Assembly: GCA_016199985.1 (NCBI GenBank)
Contig: JACQFQ010000020.1
Coordinates: forward strand, 20,978 to 84,977
Direction of reading: 5' to 3'
Source: Verrucomicrobiota bacterium
GTDB lineage: Bacteria; Verrucomicrobiota; Verrucomicrobiia; Limisphaerales; UBA11320
Length of the DNA stretch: 64,000 nucleotides
Shown: in pieces, positions 20,601-28,203 of the stretch
Position numbering within the stretch: position 1 is the stretch's first letter
How the letters are laid out: every line of letters starts with the position of its first letter
The notes under the pieces: generated by a model
Told to the model about the DNA's origin: nothing
Seen by the model: only the letters and a program-made list of their open reading frames with translations
Database searches by the model: none
Position numbers and translations under genes: made by a program

Positions 20601-22406
20601 CTGGATTCCTTCGCGGGAAACAATGTCGCGGAGGACGCGCTCGACATCCTTCTGCCCATGTTGGTCACGCCGGATGTTTCCATCAGCGAAGGCAACACGG
20701 GAACCAACTTCGCGAACTTTCGCATCCGGCTCTCGGGCGCCATCCAGCGGGAGGTACGGGCGCACTATGAGACGGTGGACGATGGGGCGACCGCGGGTCT
20801 GGACTACATCCCGGTCTCAGGCGACATCGTGTTCGCGCCGGGAGTCACCAATCTCACCATTTCGGTGGGCGTGATCGGCGACTCCATCTACGAGATCAAC
20901 GAACGCTTCCTCCTGAGACTCAGCTCGCCGGTGAACGCAACCCTCGGCGACGCGGAGGGGAAAGCCAGCATCCGCGACGATGAATCGCCGCCGCAGGTCG
21001 TGATCGAGAGCGTCAGGGTGATGGAAGGATCCCACGGAAGCCTTGGCATCGCGGAGGTGCCCGTGCGTCTCACAAGCCAGAACAGCCAGCCCGTGACGAT
21101 GACCTACTTCACCAGCGACATCTCCGCCGTGGCCCCCGCCGACTACATCAGCCAGCGCGGGCAGCTCAGATTCGACATCGGAGTCACGCAACAGGTCATC
21201 CGGATTCCGATCGTGGGGGATGACCGTCCTGAGGGAAACGAGGCGTTTTCGGTGAACCTCACCGCCGTCAGCGGCGCGTCCGTCGGAGCGGCCAACGCGA
21301 CGGTTCTGATCGTCGACGATGACCAGGCCCAGCTGAACGGCTTGTCCTGGGCGAACGTTGGGGCGACGCAGTCGGTGAACCAGCCGTTTCCGGTCCAACT
21401 CGCGGCCATCGACGGCGCCGGCCAGCCCGTCGCCGCGTTCAGCGAGCGCGTGTTCCTCCGCGCTTTCCGGTCGGCGCGAGCCGCGGGGCCGATAGGGGAA
21501 AGCAACGCTTGGGCATATCCGTTGCGCACCTTCTTCCACGACGCGCGTTGCCAGTTTCTGTATCTCACGAACGACCTCGGCGCCGCCGGACGCATCTCCC
21601 GAATATCGCTGCCGGTCCAGGCCGTGCCCGGCCAAACGCTGGAGCGCTTCGCGCTGCGCCTGAAGCACGTCAACGAAACATCGCTCGCTCACGGCGAATG
21701 GGACTCGTCCGACTGGACGACGGTGTACTCGGGCGACTTGACGATCCACGACCCGGGGCTTGTTCCGATTCCCATGCAAACGACGTTCGCCTACGACGGA
21801 GCGCGATCGATCCTGGTCGACTGGAGCTTCAACAACTCCTCGTATTCCTCGGACGGCCGGACGAGCTATGTCCTGACCGAGGATCTCCGGGCGCGTGTTT
21901 TCGAGACCGACAGCGCGTTTGGATCGCCCCTCGATTGGGTGGGCGCGTACCCGCCGGCGACGCTGACCAACCGGGTGCCCGAGCTGCGATTCTGGATTGA
22001 GGACGACGTCCCGGTGGAGCCGACCGAGGCTGGCCCGTTCGCAGGCGGCGTGTGGCGGGGAGTCGTACGCGTTTCAAACGAAGCGGACGCCGTGACGCTG
22101 GCGGCGCGTTCGGAGTCCGGGATGGAAGCCATGAGCGAGCCCTTCTCCACCCTCGCCCAGGTCGGCGGAGGACCGGCGCCGCAGATCCTCGGCTTGTCGC
22201 TGCGCGATCTCGATCTGATCGTGGAATTCCGCGGCGTGGAGGACCATCGTTATCAAGTGGAGGCTAGCGAGGACCTGGGGAAGACGGTATGGACCCGCGT
22301 TGGGGCGATAGTCAACGGGAGCCCAGGAGGAACGAGCGTTGTTGTGGTCGATGTCGCAGGGGCCGGCCGACCGCACCGTTTCTATCGCGTGCGGGAGGTT
22401 CAATGA
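14688..22406 (+). CDS. Giant M36 (fungalysin-type) zinc metalloprotease with Calx-beta, lamin-tail and DUF11 domains
   Basis: A secreted endopeptidase of 2,572 residues. A signal peptide covers about residues 1-42; an ATG at 14700 would also fit and gives a shorter n-region. A propeptide-like segment precedes the M36 catalytic domain (about 370-740). HEYTHG gives zinc ligands H518 and H522 and catalytic E519; GEGWSDF gives the third ligand E545. Downstream are three degenerate tandem beta repeats of about 100 residues (about 1022-1320, two of which end in DDE), a jelly-roll-like segment, a fibronectin-like segment, a lamin-tail domain (about 1635-1701), a DUF11-like repeat (about 1878-1990) and two good Calx-beta domains (about 1985-2101 and 2102-2213). 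Most bacterial M36 enzymes are far shorter. It is next to, and divergent from, the giant LEPR-XLL protein and shares Calx-beta domains with it, so the two may act in the same extracellular setting (inference). Confidence 0.9.
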   Translation: MPGSMRIWPTFPSLSSRFLLLSAWVAWMGFGAASVLAFHSSESLPPIDRRIPANLGAKEAQALLPSRAAAESHLRDLLPSAQISYDPITGSPAFIRCLDGCLTGPNGAGKGVSLASVNAIPRTQAHRPLRAFLKEHAALFGHGAEILGDLTPSRDDLTARTGLRSISFAQRCQAIPILDAVMIAHITARGELLSLSSTFLADAEAAATRWSPQPAALAGQPPVTSVDAIIAAAENLGETIDASQIVPIDAAPLGAEQRREFKVGRFPGNTRCQLRWTPINPSTMTLCWQVELTRTQGGERYQVFIDARTRDTLIRRCLTVYEQPITLNVFTHDSPSPFSPGFAKPSAQQPPTAPRTLVTWTALDAHASPLGWIADGENETRGNNVQAALDLNADDFPDLPRPQGFPFRVFSPPLDLSLPADQNQDAAVVQLFYWCNWMHDRLYQLGFTESAGNFQKDNLGRGGQDGDPVIADAQDGSGVNNANFTPAPDGEPGRIQMYVFDGVDPTRDGDLDAEIILHEYTHGLSTRLVGGGVGLTTLQAGGLGEGWSDFYALSLLSESGDDPNACYAMGGYVTRGFFGLEENYYFGIRRYPYTTDLSKNPLTFKDIDPGQATSHPSAPRNPVFPFSSALASEVHNQGEVWCVTLWEARAALIRKHGWETGNELMLRIVTDGMKLTPPNPNFLQARDGILQADLVANGGANLGELWTAFARRGMGFSARSPVSSTTSGVREARDLPDALALDRVNGFVFTGPVGGPFFTGCQTLRVTNTQSGPVRWTLSNTAEWLSAEPSEGLLPPESAVDIQLCLAAPALDLNRGRYLAELTVTNLESGVAQSRSVDLRALQFTTMPFADDFEEKELRPEWLVANPPFGRVQITSLGGPHGGDTHLTFDSNSEGLPARNELTVGLDMRGWTNVVLRFWAKEFNDEPNPPPPSPFLDGADFDGVSISVDGSLWYEAQSLRELSSTNRELVVRLDETVARYALHYNERFQIRFTQFDNYPIPVDGIAIDDVSVTGTPAGRFHLELPDVVREGAADASLGKIVLSIPASRDVTFLLSTAEPTEIDIPGSAIVRAGQSAAQFAIRARDNPVLDGTRRAHISAQAQGYFGDPGVLMVGDDETARMTLTLPPQVTEASGLLMNAGHLEIDQPAARNIQVTLRSSAADKLSVPDFVVVPAGAQGVDFDLMLLKDKELTGPIQLKVSAEVSGWETNAATTLYIDIDPAALSLSLPGITSEGNPPVTATVLLSGTVKTNVVVTLTPETPDSLLAPAQIILLAGQSGATFKISAVDNSIAEGGRDVALRAEAIGFVAGRAFIHLLDDETPPAPYGPTPSDTATNQSPKLELRWHAGLGDILVNGDFESGDFRGWQRASESAVGWVINDGTVNPDGPDIPAPAFEGDFSALVSQDAPGRHELFQDVAIPPDAKSATLSWFHFIHNHGPEYFNPSQQFRVEILNDDGVVQETAFATQPGDPLSVEWTRVEHDLTRHRGETLRIRFVEDDALGYINVGLDNVKLELSGTGRTDFEVYLSRDPDIHAKDLAGLSPTNTFTVSGLPPSTDFYWQVVAVKAGVRTAGPVWRFQTRGVGDMDHFEWSDTPGLIRSGEPFHATLTARDVFGFVATNFSGVARLRAQAGDGNTDTVLITEVDPGKDDQVELGNVSSGPADVSGWQVVFYDLDRWPKPKATFVIPRDTILAPGGTCVIREGGKAPGAFPLFQLGQSVGWGFLLIGQPVAVALLDPATNLVDVVCAVDADPSAITLPVPIPPQAWTGVPLAPITQQSNTWQRVGDRDRNSNRDWIVADRSMGKANTGLALPFKASNAFDLAPTSVADFVQGAWSGSLAIQGSAPAITLRADDGARHAGASSPIGLVALDDIALSRVGRPAFSLIDQRFTLSYVISNSGPSIAQGVSLLDAFPLGISLESASVPDGSAEISPRQVLCHLPSLAAGASARVALTFSGNDPGAYTNRAELILPALDSFAGNNVAEDALDILLPMLVTPDVSISEGNTGTNFANFRIRLSGAIQREVRAHYETVDDGATAGLDYIPVSGDIVFAPGVTNLTISVGVIGDSIYEINERFLLRLSSPVNATLGDAEGKASIRDDESPPQVVIESVRVMEGSHGSLGIAEVPVRLTSQNSQPVTMTYFTSDISAVAPADYISQRGQLRFDIGVTQQVIRIPIVGDDRPEGNEAFSVNLTAVSGASVGAANATVLIVDDDQAQLNGLSWANVGATQSVNQPFPVQLAAIDGAGQPVAAFSERVFLRAFRSARAAGPIGESNAWAYPLRTFFHDARCQFLYLTNDLGAAGRISRISLPVQAVPGQTLERFALRLKHVNETSLAHGEWDSSDWTTVYSGDLTIHDPGLVPIPMQTTFAYDGARSILVDWSFNNSSYSSDGRTSYVLTEDLRARVFETDSAFGSPLDWVGAYPPATLTNRVPELRFWIEDDVPVEPTEAGPFAGGVWRGVVRVSNEADAVTLAARSESGMEAMSEPFSTLAQVGGGPAPQILGLSLRDLDLIVEFRGVEDHRYQVEASEDLGKTVWTRVGAIVNGSPGGTSVVVVDVAGAGRPHRFYRVREVQ

Positions 22407-22658
22407 TGACCTCGGGCAATCACGCCGCATCGCCGCATCGGTCTCTTGTCGGGAGAGCGCCCCAATGTCCGAACTCCTGACCTCGTAGGACGGGGCTCCA
22501 AAAACACAAGGAGGACCCGCGGAGGACAAGGCCTTCCCGGACATCGCCTGCTCTGCGTTCTTCAATCCTTCGCGCGAATCACTTCCACCCCCGGATCGAC
22601 CCGACAGAGTCTCAGCGCTCCTTGACTGCTCCTCCGCCCCTCGTTACGGTTCGCGCGC

Positions 22659-23648
22659 ATGAAGCATTGCCGTCTCGCATGGCTGAGCATACTCACAATG
22701 GCGATCTGTGTGGCGTTCCCCTATCGATCCCCGGCGCCGCTGATCTACACGCCGGGCGAAGGATGGCGCTACGAAAAGGCGGGCGGCGAAGGAAAGTGGG
22801 TTCGCACCCGCGCGAAGGACCAGTTGGATGTCGCGCAAAAGGCCTACGAAGCCAAGGAATACTCCCTCGCCAAGAAAGCCTCCACGCGCACGGTGAACCA
22901 ATGGCCATTCTCCGATTACGCGCCCCAAGCCCAGTATCTTCTCGCGAAATCGGAGGACGCCCTGGGCCACGATGAGCGCGCGTTCAAGGCCTACCAAAAG
23001 CTTCTCGAGAAGTATCCGAAGATCGACAACTACGACGAGGCGCTCAAGCGCCAGCAGGAGATCGCCAACCGCTTCCTTGCGGGGAAATGGTTCAAGGTTT
23101 TCGGCGTCATCCCGCTGTTCCCCTCGATGGATAAGACCATCAAGATGTACGAGCAGATCGTGAAGAATGGTCCCTACAGCACCGTGGGACCCCAGGCGCA
23201 GATGAACATCGGGGCCGCCTACGAGAAGAAGTGGGCGAAGGACTATCCCGAAGCCGCCCGCGCCTATGAGAAAGTGGCCGACCGTTTCAATGGACAGCCC
23301 GTCGCCGCCGAGGCGCTCTACAAAGCGGGCGTGGCCTACATGAAGCAGGCAAAAACGGCGGAGTACGACCAGAGCGTGTCGTCGCAGGCGATGTCGACGT
23401 TCACCGACTACACGACGCTCTACCCGGACCACGACAAAGTGCCGGAGGCGAAGAAGGCCGTCACTTCGCTCCGCACCGAGCAAGCGCTCGGCAGCTTCCA
23501 GATCGCGAGGTTTTACGAGCGGCGCAAGCTGTGGGAAGGCGCGCAAATCTACTACAATGAAGTGCTGATCAAGGATCCAGATTCCAAGCTCGCCGACGAC
23601 GCGCGCCGGCATATCGACGACATCAAGAACCGCCTGAAGGCGAAGTAG
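22659..23648 (+). CDS. bamD: BamD-like outer-membrane assembly protein with tetratricopeptide repeats
   Basis: 329 residues. A hydrophobic leader (about 1-24) is followed by an APLIYTPGEGW segment and then helical TPR units (for example YEAKEYSLAKKA, DERAFKAYQKLLEKYP, PEAARAYEKVADRF). This is the arrangement of BamD/YfiO, the lipoprotein that recruits BamA for beta-barrel insertion in the outer membrane. The family is normally lipid-anchored, but here the only leader cysteine (in MAICVAF) is not in a proper lipobox, so the protein may be periplasmic or anchored otherwise. An LptE-like gene follows 20 bp downstream, so the two probably form an envelope-biogenesis operon. The upstream 250-bp gap holds nothing recognisable. 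Confidence 0.75.
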   Translation: MKHCRLAWLSILTMAICVAFPYRSPAPLIYTPGEGWRYEKAGGEGKWVRTRAKDQLDVAQKAYEAKEYSLAKKASTRTVNQWPFSDYAPQAQYLLAKSEDALGHDERAFKAYQKLLEKYPKIDNYDEALKRQQEIANRFLAGKWFKVFGVIPLFPSMDKTIKMYEQIVKNGPYSTVGPQAQMNIGAAYEKKWAKDYPEAARAYEKVADRFNGQPVAAEALYKAGVAYMKQAKTAEYDQSVSSQAMSTFTDYTTLYPDHDKVPEAKKAVTSLRTEQALGSFQIARFYERRKLWEGAQIYYNEVLIKDPDSKLADDARRHIDDIKNRLKAK

Positions 23649-23668
23649 CCCTCCGCCGCCCCCCACCC

Positions 23669-24238
23669 ATGGGCAACTCACCACCCCACAAACGAGCTGG
23701 CCGGATCCTGACCTCATCGAGTTGTGGGTTCATCGCCGCGGCGCAGGCGGCCCTCTTCGCGCTCGTGATGTTGACCGGATGCGCGGGCTATCAGCTCGGG
23801 CCGACGAATGGGCGGCGCGCCGGGGCTCAAAGCGTCAAGATTGCCCCCATTCAGAACGAAACCATCGAGCCTCGGCTCTCGGAGGCCGTGAACAATGCGC
23901 TGCGAAAACGCATCCAGCAGGACGGCACGTTCCTGCTCGAGACCCGCGACGAGGGCGACATCATGGTCTCCGGCAAGATCAAGCATTTCGACCGAAGCTA
24001 TCTCTCCTTCAACCCGAAGGACATCATCACGCCCCGCGACTATCAGCTGCTTCTGACGCTGGAGCTGGACGCGGTGGAGCGATCCACCGGCAAGACGCTC
24101 TTGCATCGCGACATCACCGGTTCCACCACCGTGCGGGTGGGCGCGGACGTGAACAGCGCGGAACGAGAGGCCATCCCCCTCCTGGCGGAGGTCCTGGCCC
24201 GAAAAGCCGCGTCGCTCCTGACCGATGGAGACTGGTAA
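23669..24238 (+). CDS. lptE: LptE-like LPS-assembly lipoprotein
   Basis: 189 residues with a late lipoprotein signal: VMLTGCAGYQL gives an L-T-G-C lipobox with the acylated cysteine at residue 38. The mature part begins GYQLGPTNG and continues with KIAPIQNETIEPRLSEAV and a beta-alpha-beta fold typical of the LptE/DUF799-like group. LptE plugs the LptD barrel and helps deliver lipopolysaccharide to the outer leaflet. Its position directly after a BamD-like gene supports an outer-membrane biogenesis role. The N-terminal extension before the hydrophobic core is long, and an internal start is possible. Confidence 0.72.
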   Translation: MGNSPPHKRAGRILTSSSCGFIAAAQAALFALVMLTGCAGYQLGPTNGRRAGAQSVKIAPIQNETIEPRLSEAVNNALRKRIQQDGTFLLETRDEGDIMVSGKIKHFDRSYLSFNPKDIITPRDYQLLLTLELDAVERSTGKTLLHRDITGSTTVRVGADVNSAEREAIPLLAEVLARKAASLLTDGDW

Positions 24239-24247
24239 GAATCGGCG

Positions 24248-24276
24248 TTGACACCCCTTCGCCTCGCTCTTATTTT
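24248..24276 (+). promoter_or_regulatory. Sigma70-type promoter of the bS21 gene
   Basis: A perfect TTGACA box (24248-24253), a 17-bp spacer and TATTTT (24271-24276) lie just after the lptE stop. Transcription should begin near 24283, giving a leader of about 70 nt before the GTG start of rpsU. It is one of the best promoter matches seen in the window. Confidence 0.6.
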
Positions 24277-24355
24277 CCCCCCCCTGACGCGTGGCGACGG
24301 CAGCGATGAAAGCTGTCCGTGAGACCCTCGTCGGATCGAAGGGAAGTGACAACTA

Positions 24356-24553
24356 GTGACAGAGATTAAGCTCAAAAAAGGCGAATCGGTTGAAAAAGCG
24401 CTGCGGCGATTGAAGAAAAAGATCGACCGCGAAGGCACCCTCAAGGAAGTCCGAAACCATCGGCACTTTGAGAAGCCCAGCGAGAAGCGCCGGCGCAAGA
24501 TGAAGGCGGCGAGATTCTCGGCCATGCTGAGCGCCCGCTACGCAGACCTCTAA
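24356..24553 (+). CDS. rpsU: 30S ribosomal protein bS21
   Basis: 65 residues, very basic, beginning with an IKLKKGESVEKALRRLKKK segment and continuing with HFEKPSEKRRRK, the pattern of bS21. This protein binds the 30S platform near the anti-Shine-Dalgarno region and affects initiation. The start is GTG, preceded by a purine-rich GAAGGGAAG about 10 nt upstream, one of the few convincing ribosome binding sites in the window. It has its own promoter (24248-24276) and a strong terminator (24572-24619), so it is probably a monocistronic, highly expressed unit. Confidence 0.93.
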   Translation: MTEIKLKKGESVEKALRRLKKKIDREGTLKEVRNHRHFEKPSEKRRRKMKAARFSAMLSARYADL

Positions 24554-24571
24554 TCCGCCATGGATTTCACG

Positions 24572-24619
24572 ACAGCCGGATGTGTGGACACGCACATCCG
24601 GCTGTTTCATTTGCTTTTT
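24572..24619 (+). terminator. Intrinsic terminator after rpsU
   Basis: A perfect 13-bp stem (24572-24584, ACAGCCGGATGTG, pairing with 24593-24605) with an 8-nt loop is followed by a T-rich tract ending in five Ts at 24615-24619. It starts 18 nt after the rpsU stop codon. Confidence 0.85.
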
Positions 24620-24746
24620 CGCCGACGGACTCCGAACAGATCCCTATCCCGTCCCGAACGGACGTTGACACAGAACCCGAACTCCCTGACGCCGCCGCCT
24701 CAAGCGGGCGCGGCGTCCCCGACGCACGATCGCCAGCCCGGAACCG

Positions 24747-25877
24747 ATGCCCCCTGAAGCCCATCCCATCGCGTCCGCGCCCGCGCGCGCCGGCCTCGCT
24801 CGGCGGCTCGCGTGGCTCATGCGTCTGGCGGTCTGCGGGCTGCTTCTGGCGTTGATCCTGCACGGCATCTTTCGACTGGAGGCCCTGCGCGTCACGCCCC
24901 CCGAGGAATGGGCGCGAATGGATCGCGGCGCTCAATTTCGCGCCGCCTGGAGCCAGGGGCCGCTCCAACTGGCAAGCACTTTCACCAAGCTGCGGCCCAC
25001 CGCGGCTGTAACGTCCGTGCTGGTAATGGGCCTCATCCTGCTCACCGGGGTCGCCCGCTGGCGCATGGTTCTGGCGGCTCACGGACTGCGGCTTTCCTGG
25101 TCGCGGGCGATCGAGATCAGCCTGATTGCTCACTTCTTCAACTCGTTTCTTCTCGGGTCCGCGGGCGGCGACGTGATGAAGGCTCTCTATGCCGCGCGGG
25201 AGACGCGTCACCAGAAGACGGAGGCGGTCATCACGGTGTTCGTGGACCGCATCCTGGGCCTGTGGTCGTTGCTCCTGTTCGGATGCCTGCTCATGATCCC
25301 GAACTACGCGCTGCTCCAGCGACACGCCGACCTCCGGCGATGCAGCCTGCTCGTCCTCGCCTTGACGGGCGCGGCGAGCGTCCTCGTGATCCTGGCTTTT
25401 CGCGGCGGGCTCAGCCAGCGATGGAAGGGCCCGCGCAAGTTCCTGGAACGCCTGCCCAAGGCGGCCACGCTGGAGCGATCGCTGCGAGCGTGCCGGCGGT
25501 TCGGCAAGCATCCCGGCGCCTTCGCCAAAGTGCTCGGGGTTTCCACGGGATTGAACCTGCTCTGCGTTCTGCATGTGCAGGTCATCGCGAACGGGCTCGA
25601 GAAAATGCCGCTGGATCCATTGCTCACGGCGCTCATCGTTCCCGTGATCACGGTCATCATCGCGCTGCCCATCACTCCGAACGGATTGGGGATGCGCGAG
25701 TACCTGTTCGTCCATCTGCTCAGCGCCGCGCCGCTGGGAATCGACGCCTCCGCGGCCTTCTCCCTTTCGCTATGGGCCTATGGGGGAAGCGTCTTCTGGA
25801 GCCTCGTCGGCGGCGTGCTCTATCTCACCTTCAAGCGCAAGCACCACCTCGAGGACATCGCGCAAGGCCAGGGCTGA
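24747..25877 (+). CDS. Flippase-like / lysylphosphatidylglycerol-synthase-type membrane protein
   Basis: 376 residues with about seven to eight membrane segments and the family block SAGGDVMKALYA...EAVITVFVDRILGLW (about residues 142-175), typical of the UPF0104/LPG_synthase_TM family, which includes the membrane part of MprF and AglD-like flippases. A later GLGMREYLFVHLL block also fits. No C-terminal aminoacyl-transferase domain is present, so this is the membrane unit alone. Members are thought to act on lipid-linked substrates, but the substrate here cannot be read from the sequence. It stands alone between rpsU and a convergent small membrane gene. Confidence 0.75.
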   Translation: MPPEAHPIASAPARAGLARRLAWLMRLAVCGLLLALILHGIFRLEALRVTPPEEWARMDRGAQFRAAWSQGPLQLASTFTKLRPTAAVTSVLVMGLILLTGVARWRMVLAAHGLRLSWSRAIEISLIAHFFNSFLLGSAGGDVMKALYAARETRHQKTEAVITVFVDRILGLWSLLLFGCLLMIPNYALLQRHADLRRCSLLVLALTGAASVLVILAFRGGLSQRWKGPRKFLERLPKAATLERSLRACRRFGKHPGAFAKVLGVSTGLNLLCVLHVQVIANGLEKMPLDPLLTALIVPVITVIIALPITPNGLGMREYLFVHLLSAAPLGIDASAAFSLSLWAYGGSVFWSLVGGVLYLTFKRKHHLEDIAQGQG

Positions 25878-25924
25878 TCAACGATGCTGCGCCACGCGCG
25901 CGCCTGGGGCGAAGCCATGCCCGT

Positions 25925-26431
25925 TCACAACGGAGGGGACGAGGCCGGCGGCAGAGGACTGCTGGCGGGGGTGGGCGAAGAGAGGGAGCGTGTCACCTCG
26001 CCGGCAAGCTCATGATACTTGACCAGGCTGATGATGAGGAGCACCCACCCCGCCAGCCAGGCGGCGGCGCCAACGAGCGGGATCGGAACGGACCACACCA
26101 ACTCCACAATCGCGAACGCCAGCCCGAGCCCCTTGCCGCAGTCGCCGTGGTCGCCGCGCCCCCGCGCGGAGAAGAACGACTTGAACGAGTCCGGCGTCTT
26201 CTGAAACACGATGAAGTTCCAGATCCATGAAAAGCAGGGAATCATGAGGAGCCAGACCATCGCGGGCTCAATGCGCCGATGCTCCGGGGGCACGCGCTTC
26301 AGGGCATTGATCACAAAAAAACAGATCGCGCCCTTGATCACCATGTAGGCCACGAAAAAACCGAAGCCTACAAGCACAAGCACGGCCACCGGCAACCCCG
26401 CCGCCCATGCGGACACGTTCGATTGATTCAT
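25925..26431 (-). CDS. Hypothetical small membrane protein (168 aa)
   Basis: The protein beginning MNQSNVSAWAAG has two clear hydrophobic helices near the N-terminus and middle (about 12-40 and 52-70), a conserved-looking VPPEHRRIEPAMVWLLMIPCF segment (split here into VPPEHRRIEP and AMVWLLMIPCF), then two more helices and a Ser/Pro-rich tail. The ATG at 26431 was chosen over longer frames because upstream residues are Arg/His/Gly-rich shadow sequence. The family was not firmly recognised; similar four-helix proteins of unknown function are common in Verrucomicrobiota and planctomycetes. It is encoded convergently with the flippase-like gene. Confidence 0.65.
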   Translation of the reverse strand: MNQSNVSAWAAGLPVAVLVLVGFGFFVAYMVIKGAICFFVINALKRVPPEHRRIEPAMVWLLMIPCFSWIWNFIVFQKTPDSFKSFFSARGRGDHGDCGKGLGLAFAIVELVWSVPIPLVGAAAWLAGWVLLIISLVKYHELAGEVTRSLSSPTPASSPLPPASSPPL

Positions 26432-26505
26432 GGGCCCCTTGTGTAGGGCAGAGGGCGGGAACGTCGAGCCCAAAGTCTGCGCTGAGAGCAGGGCGCCGGC
26501 AAAAC

Positions 26506-28089
26506 TCAGGCCTTCCCGTCCGTCGGCTCCAGCATCCGACGCAACAGATTCGTCGTGATGCGCTGCACACGTGGATCGGGGCCCTTGGGGGATGTATAGA
26601 CCGAAGGCCTGAGGTATCCCGGAGGCGCGCTCAGACCGTCCCCCCACCAGATCGTCGACGCGTTGAAGACGACGTTGCCTTTGGGTCCCGGATACAGGGT
26701 GGCTGTGTACGTGCCGCCGTTCTGGCGTCCGGGGGCCTGATAGGTGGGGCCGGTGGACACCACCTCGAGCCCCGCGATGGGCGCAGGATCGCCGTGCCAC
26801 TCCCATCCCACCAGGCCCGGAATCGAATCGCCGTTCTTCATTCCCGTGCCGTCGAAAAGCCAGTGATCGGGCAGGCTGCAGGCCCAGTCGGCGCCGCCGG
26901 TCACCGGCGGGATGCTCCGGGCGCCGACGAGCAGATTCGAGTTGGGACTCCGATGCGGGAGGCCCGACATATGATCGAAAGGCTCGGGAGGATCCGGCGG
27001 CGAAAAAACATCAAGACGCTCAAATACACGATTGGGAACTCGACCCGCGTCCTCAGTCAGCAACACCCGGCCGCAACACGTGTTGCCCGAAAGGAAGGCC
27101 ACGGAGAGGCCTCGTCCAATGGCTCTCCGAACGGTCTCGAACATCTCCAACGACCAATACTCGTCATGTCCCACCGACAGAAAACCGCGCGCCCGGTTCA
27201 ATGTCTCCGGACGCGCATGGGTATCCAGGTTGCTGATATAGGTGATGTCGTATCCCCGCGATTCCATCCAATAGGCGGTTGGAAACTCCCACAGCAAAAA
27301 CTCGCCGGAGCCCGTGCTGAGAGGCGCGTCGAAAATCTGGCAGTATCGACCGTAGGGCCGGTTGAAGCAGACCTGGACGTTCGCGCCCCAGTACCACTGG
27401 CTGTGTCCGTCATCGTAGAGCGCGTACTGGCTGGGCCATCGGTTGTAGGCCTGCCAGGTGTTGTCGCTGCATTGGAAAATGAAATCGGCCTTCCTCCGAT
27501 CGCGCACGATGAACACCACATAGCTTTGGATTCCGGTTCGACGCGCAGTCAGCTTGCCCAGATAGACGCCGCTGAGCCAGTCGTGAGGGATCCTGAAGCC
27601 GCACGACGGCGTCCATCGACAGTCGCGGACGCGTTTGAGGCCAACGACGGGATCCGCCTGCGTTTTTCCCTCGAAAGGCCCGAGCGAGTGAACCTGTCGT
27701 CCCCCCATGCCGCCGTAGTAGCCCATGCGGTAGACGTCGAGCGTGAACTCGGAGGCCGGATTCGCGCTGACGAAGATCTGGAGAGTCTCGCCCGCTTCGA
27801 TGCTTGTGTGCGAACAGTAGCCCTCGATCCAGGGGCAGCGGTACTTGGTGGCGGGATCAATCTGGCTCCGGGTGAGTTGCCAATCCCTCGTTCCCGGTTT
27901 CGCGTTCTCGCGGGCGACGCGGGCCGACGAAGCGGGGGAGGCGCCGGCCAACCCGCCCAGCGGCGCGATCGCGAACCCCGCCCCGATGCCTGCCGTGGAG
28001 CGCAGCATTGCGCGACGGGAAAGGGCGGAGGGTTTCGATGAATCGGCCTGGGAGGGGCGCGCGGGCTGATTTCGGCGGGGTCTGCTCAT
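26506..28089 (-). CDS. N,N-dimethylformamidase beta-subunit-like exported protein
   Basis: 527 residues from the ATG at 28089; an upstream TTG at 28152 is less likely. A twin-arginine-like leader (SRRAMLR at 24-30, then a Gly/Ala-rich hydrophobic core) indicates Tat export. The body contains the pattern of the large-subunit domain of N,N-dimethylformamidase: [36 protein letters not shown] and [11 protein letters not shown]. True DMFases are cytosolic alpha/beta enzymes that use a mononuclear iron site. The exported single-subunit relatives are uncharacterised, so dimethylformamide should not be assumed as substrate. The gene is divergent from hemB with a 114-bp spacer. Confidence 0.75.
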   Translation of the reverse strand: MSRPRRNQPARPSQADSSKPSALSRRAMLRSTAGIGAGFAIAPLGGLAGASPASSARVARENAKPGTRDWQLTRSQIDPATKYRCPWIEGYCSHTSIEAGETLQIFVSANPASEFTLDVYRMGYYGGMGGRQVHSLGPFEGKTQADPVVGLKRVRDCRWTPSCGFRIPHDWLSGVYLGKLTARRTGIQSYVVFIVRDRRKADFIFQCSDNTWQAYNRWPSQYALYDDGHSQWYWGANVQVCFNRPYGRYCQIFDAPLSTGSGEFLLWEFPTAYWMESRGYDITYISNLDTHARPETLNRARGFLSVGHDEYWSLEMFETVRRAIGRGLSVAFLSGNTCCGRVLLTEDAGRVPNRVFERLDVFSPPDPPEPFDHMSGLPHRSPNSNLLVGARSIPPVTGGADWACSLPDHWLFDGTGMKNGDSIPGLVGWEWHGDPAPIAGLEVVSTGPTYQAPGRQNGGTYTATLYPGPKGNVVFNASTIWWGDGLSAPPGYLRPSVYTSPKGPDPRVQRITTNLLRRMLEPTDGKA

Positions 28090-28203
28090 GGAAACGCGGC
28101 CATCCAAGCCGAAGAACCGCCGCGCGTCCAGATTTCCCGTCTCCCGGGTCAAAGCGGCGGTCGCGCTTCACAAGCAAACGATTCCACAATAGTCTCCCCG
28201 CGC

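Noticed and set aside
18276..20765. 829-codon minus-strand frame inside the M36 protease gene
   Set aside because: Arg/Asp/Gly-rich antisense shadow; the plus strand here encodes beta repeats, a lamin-tail and a DUF11 domain.
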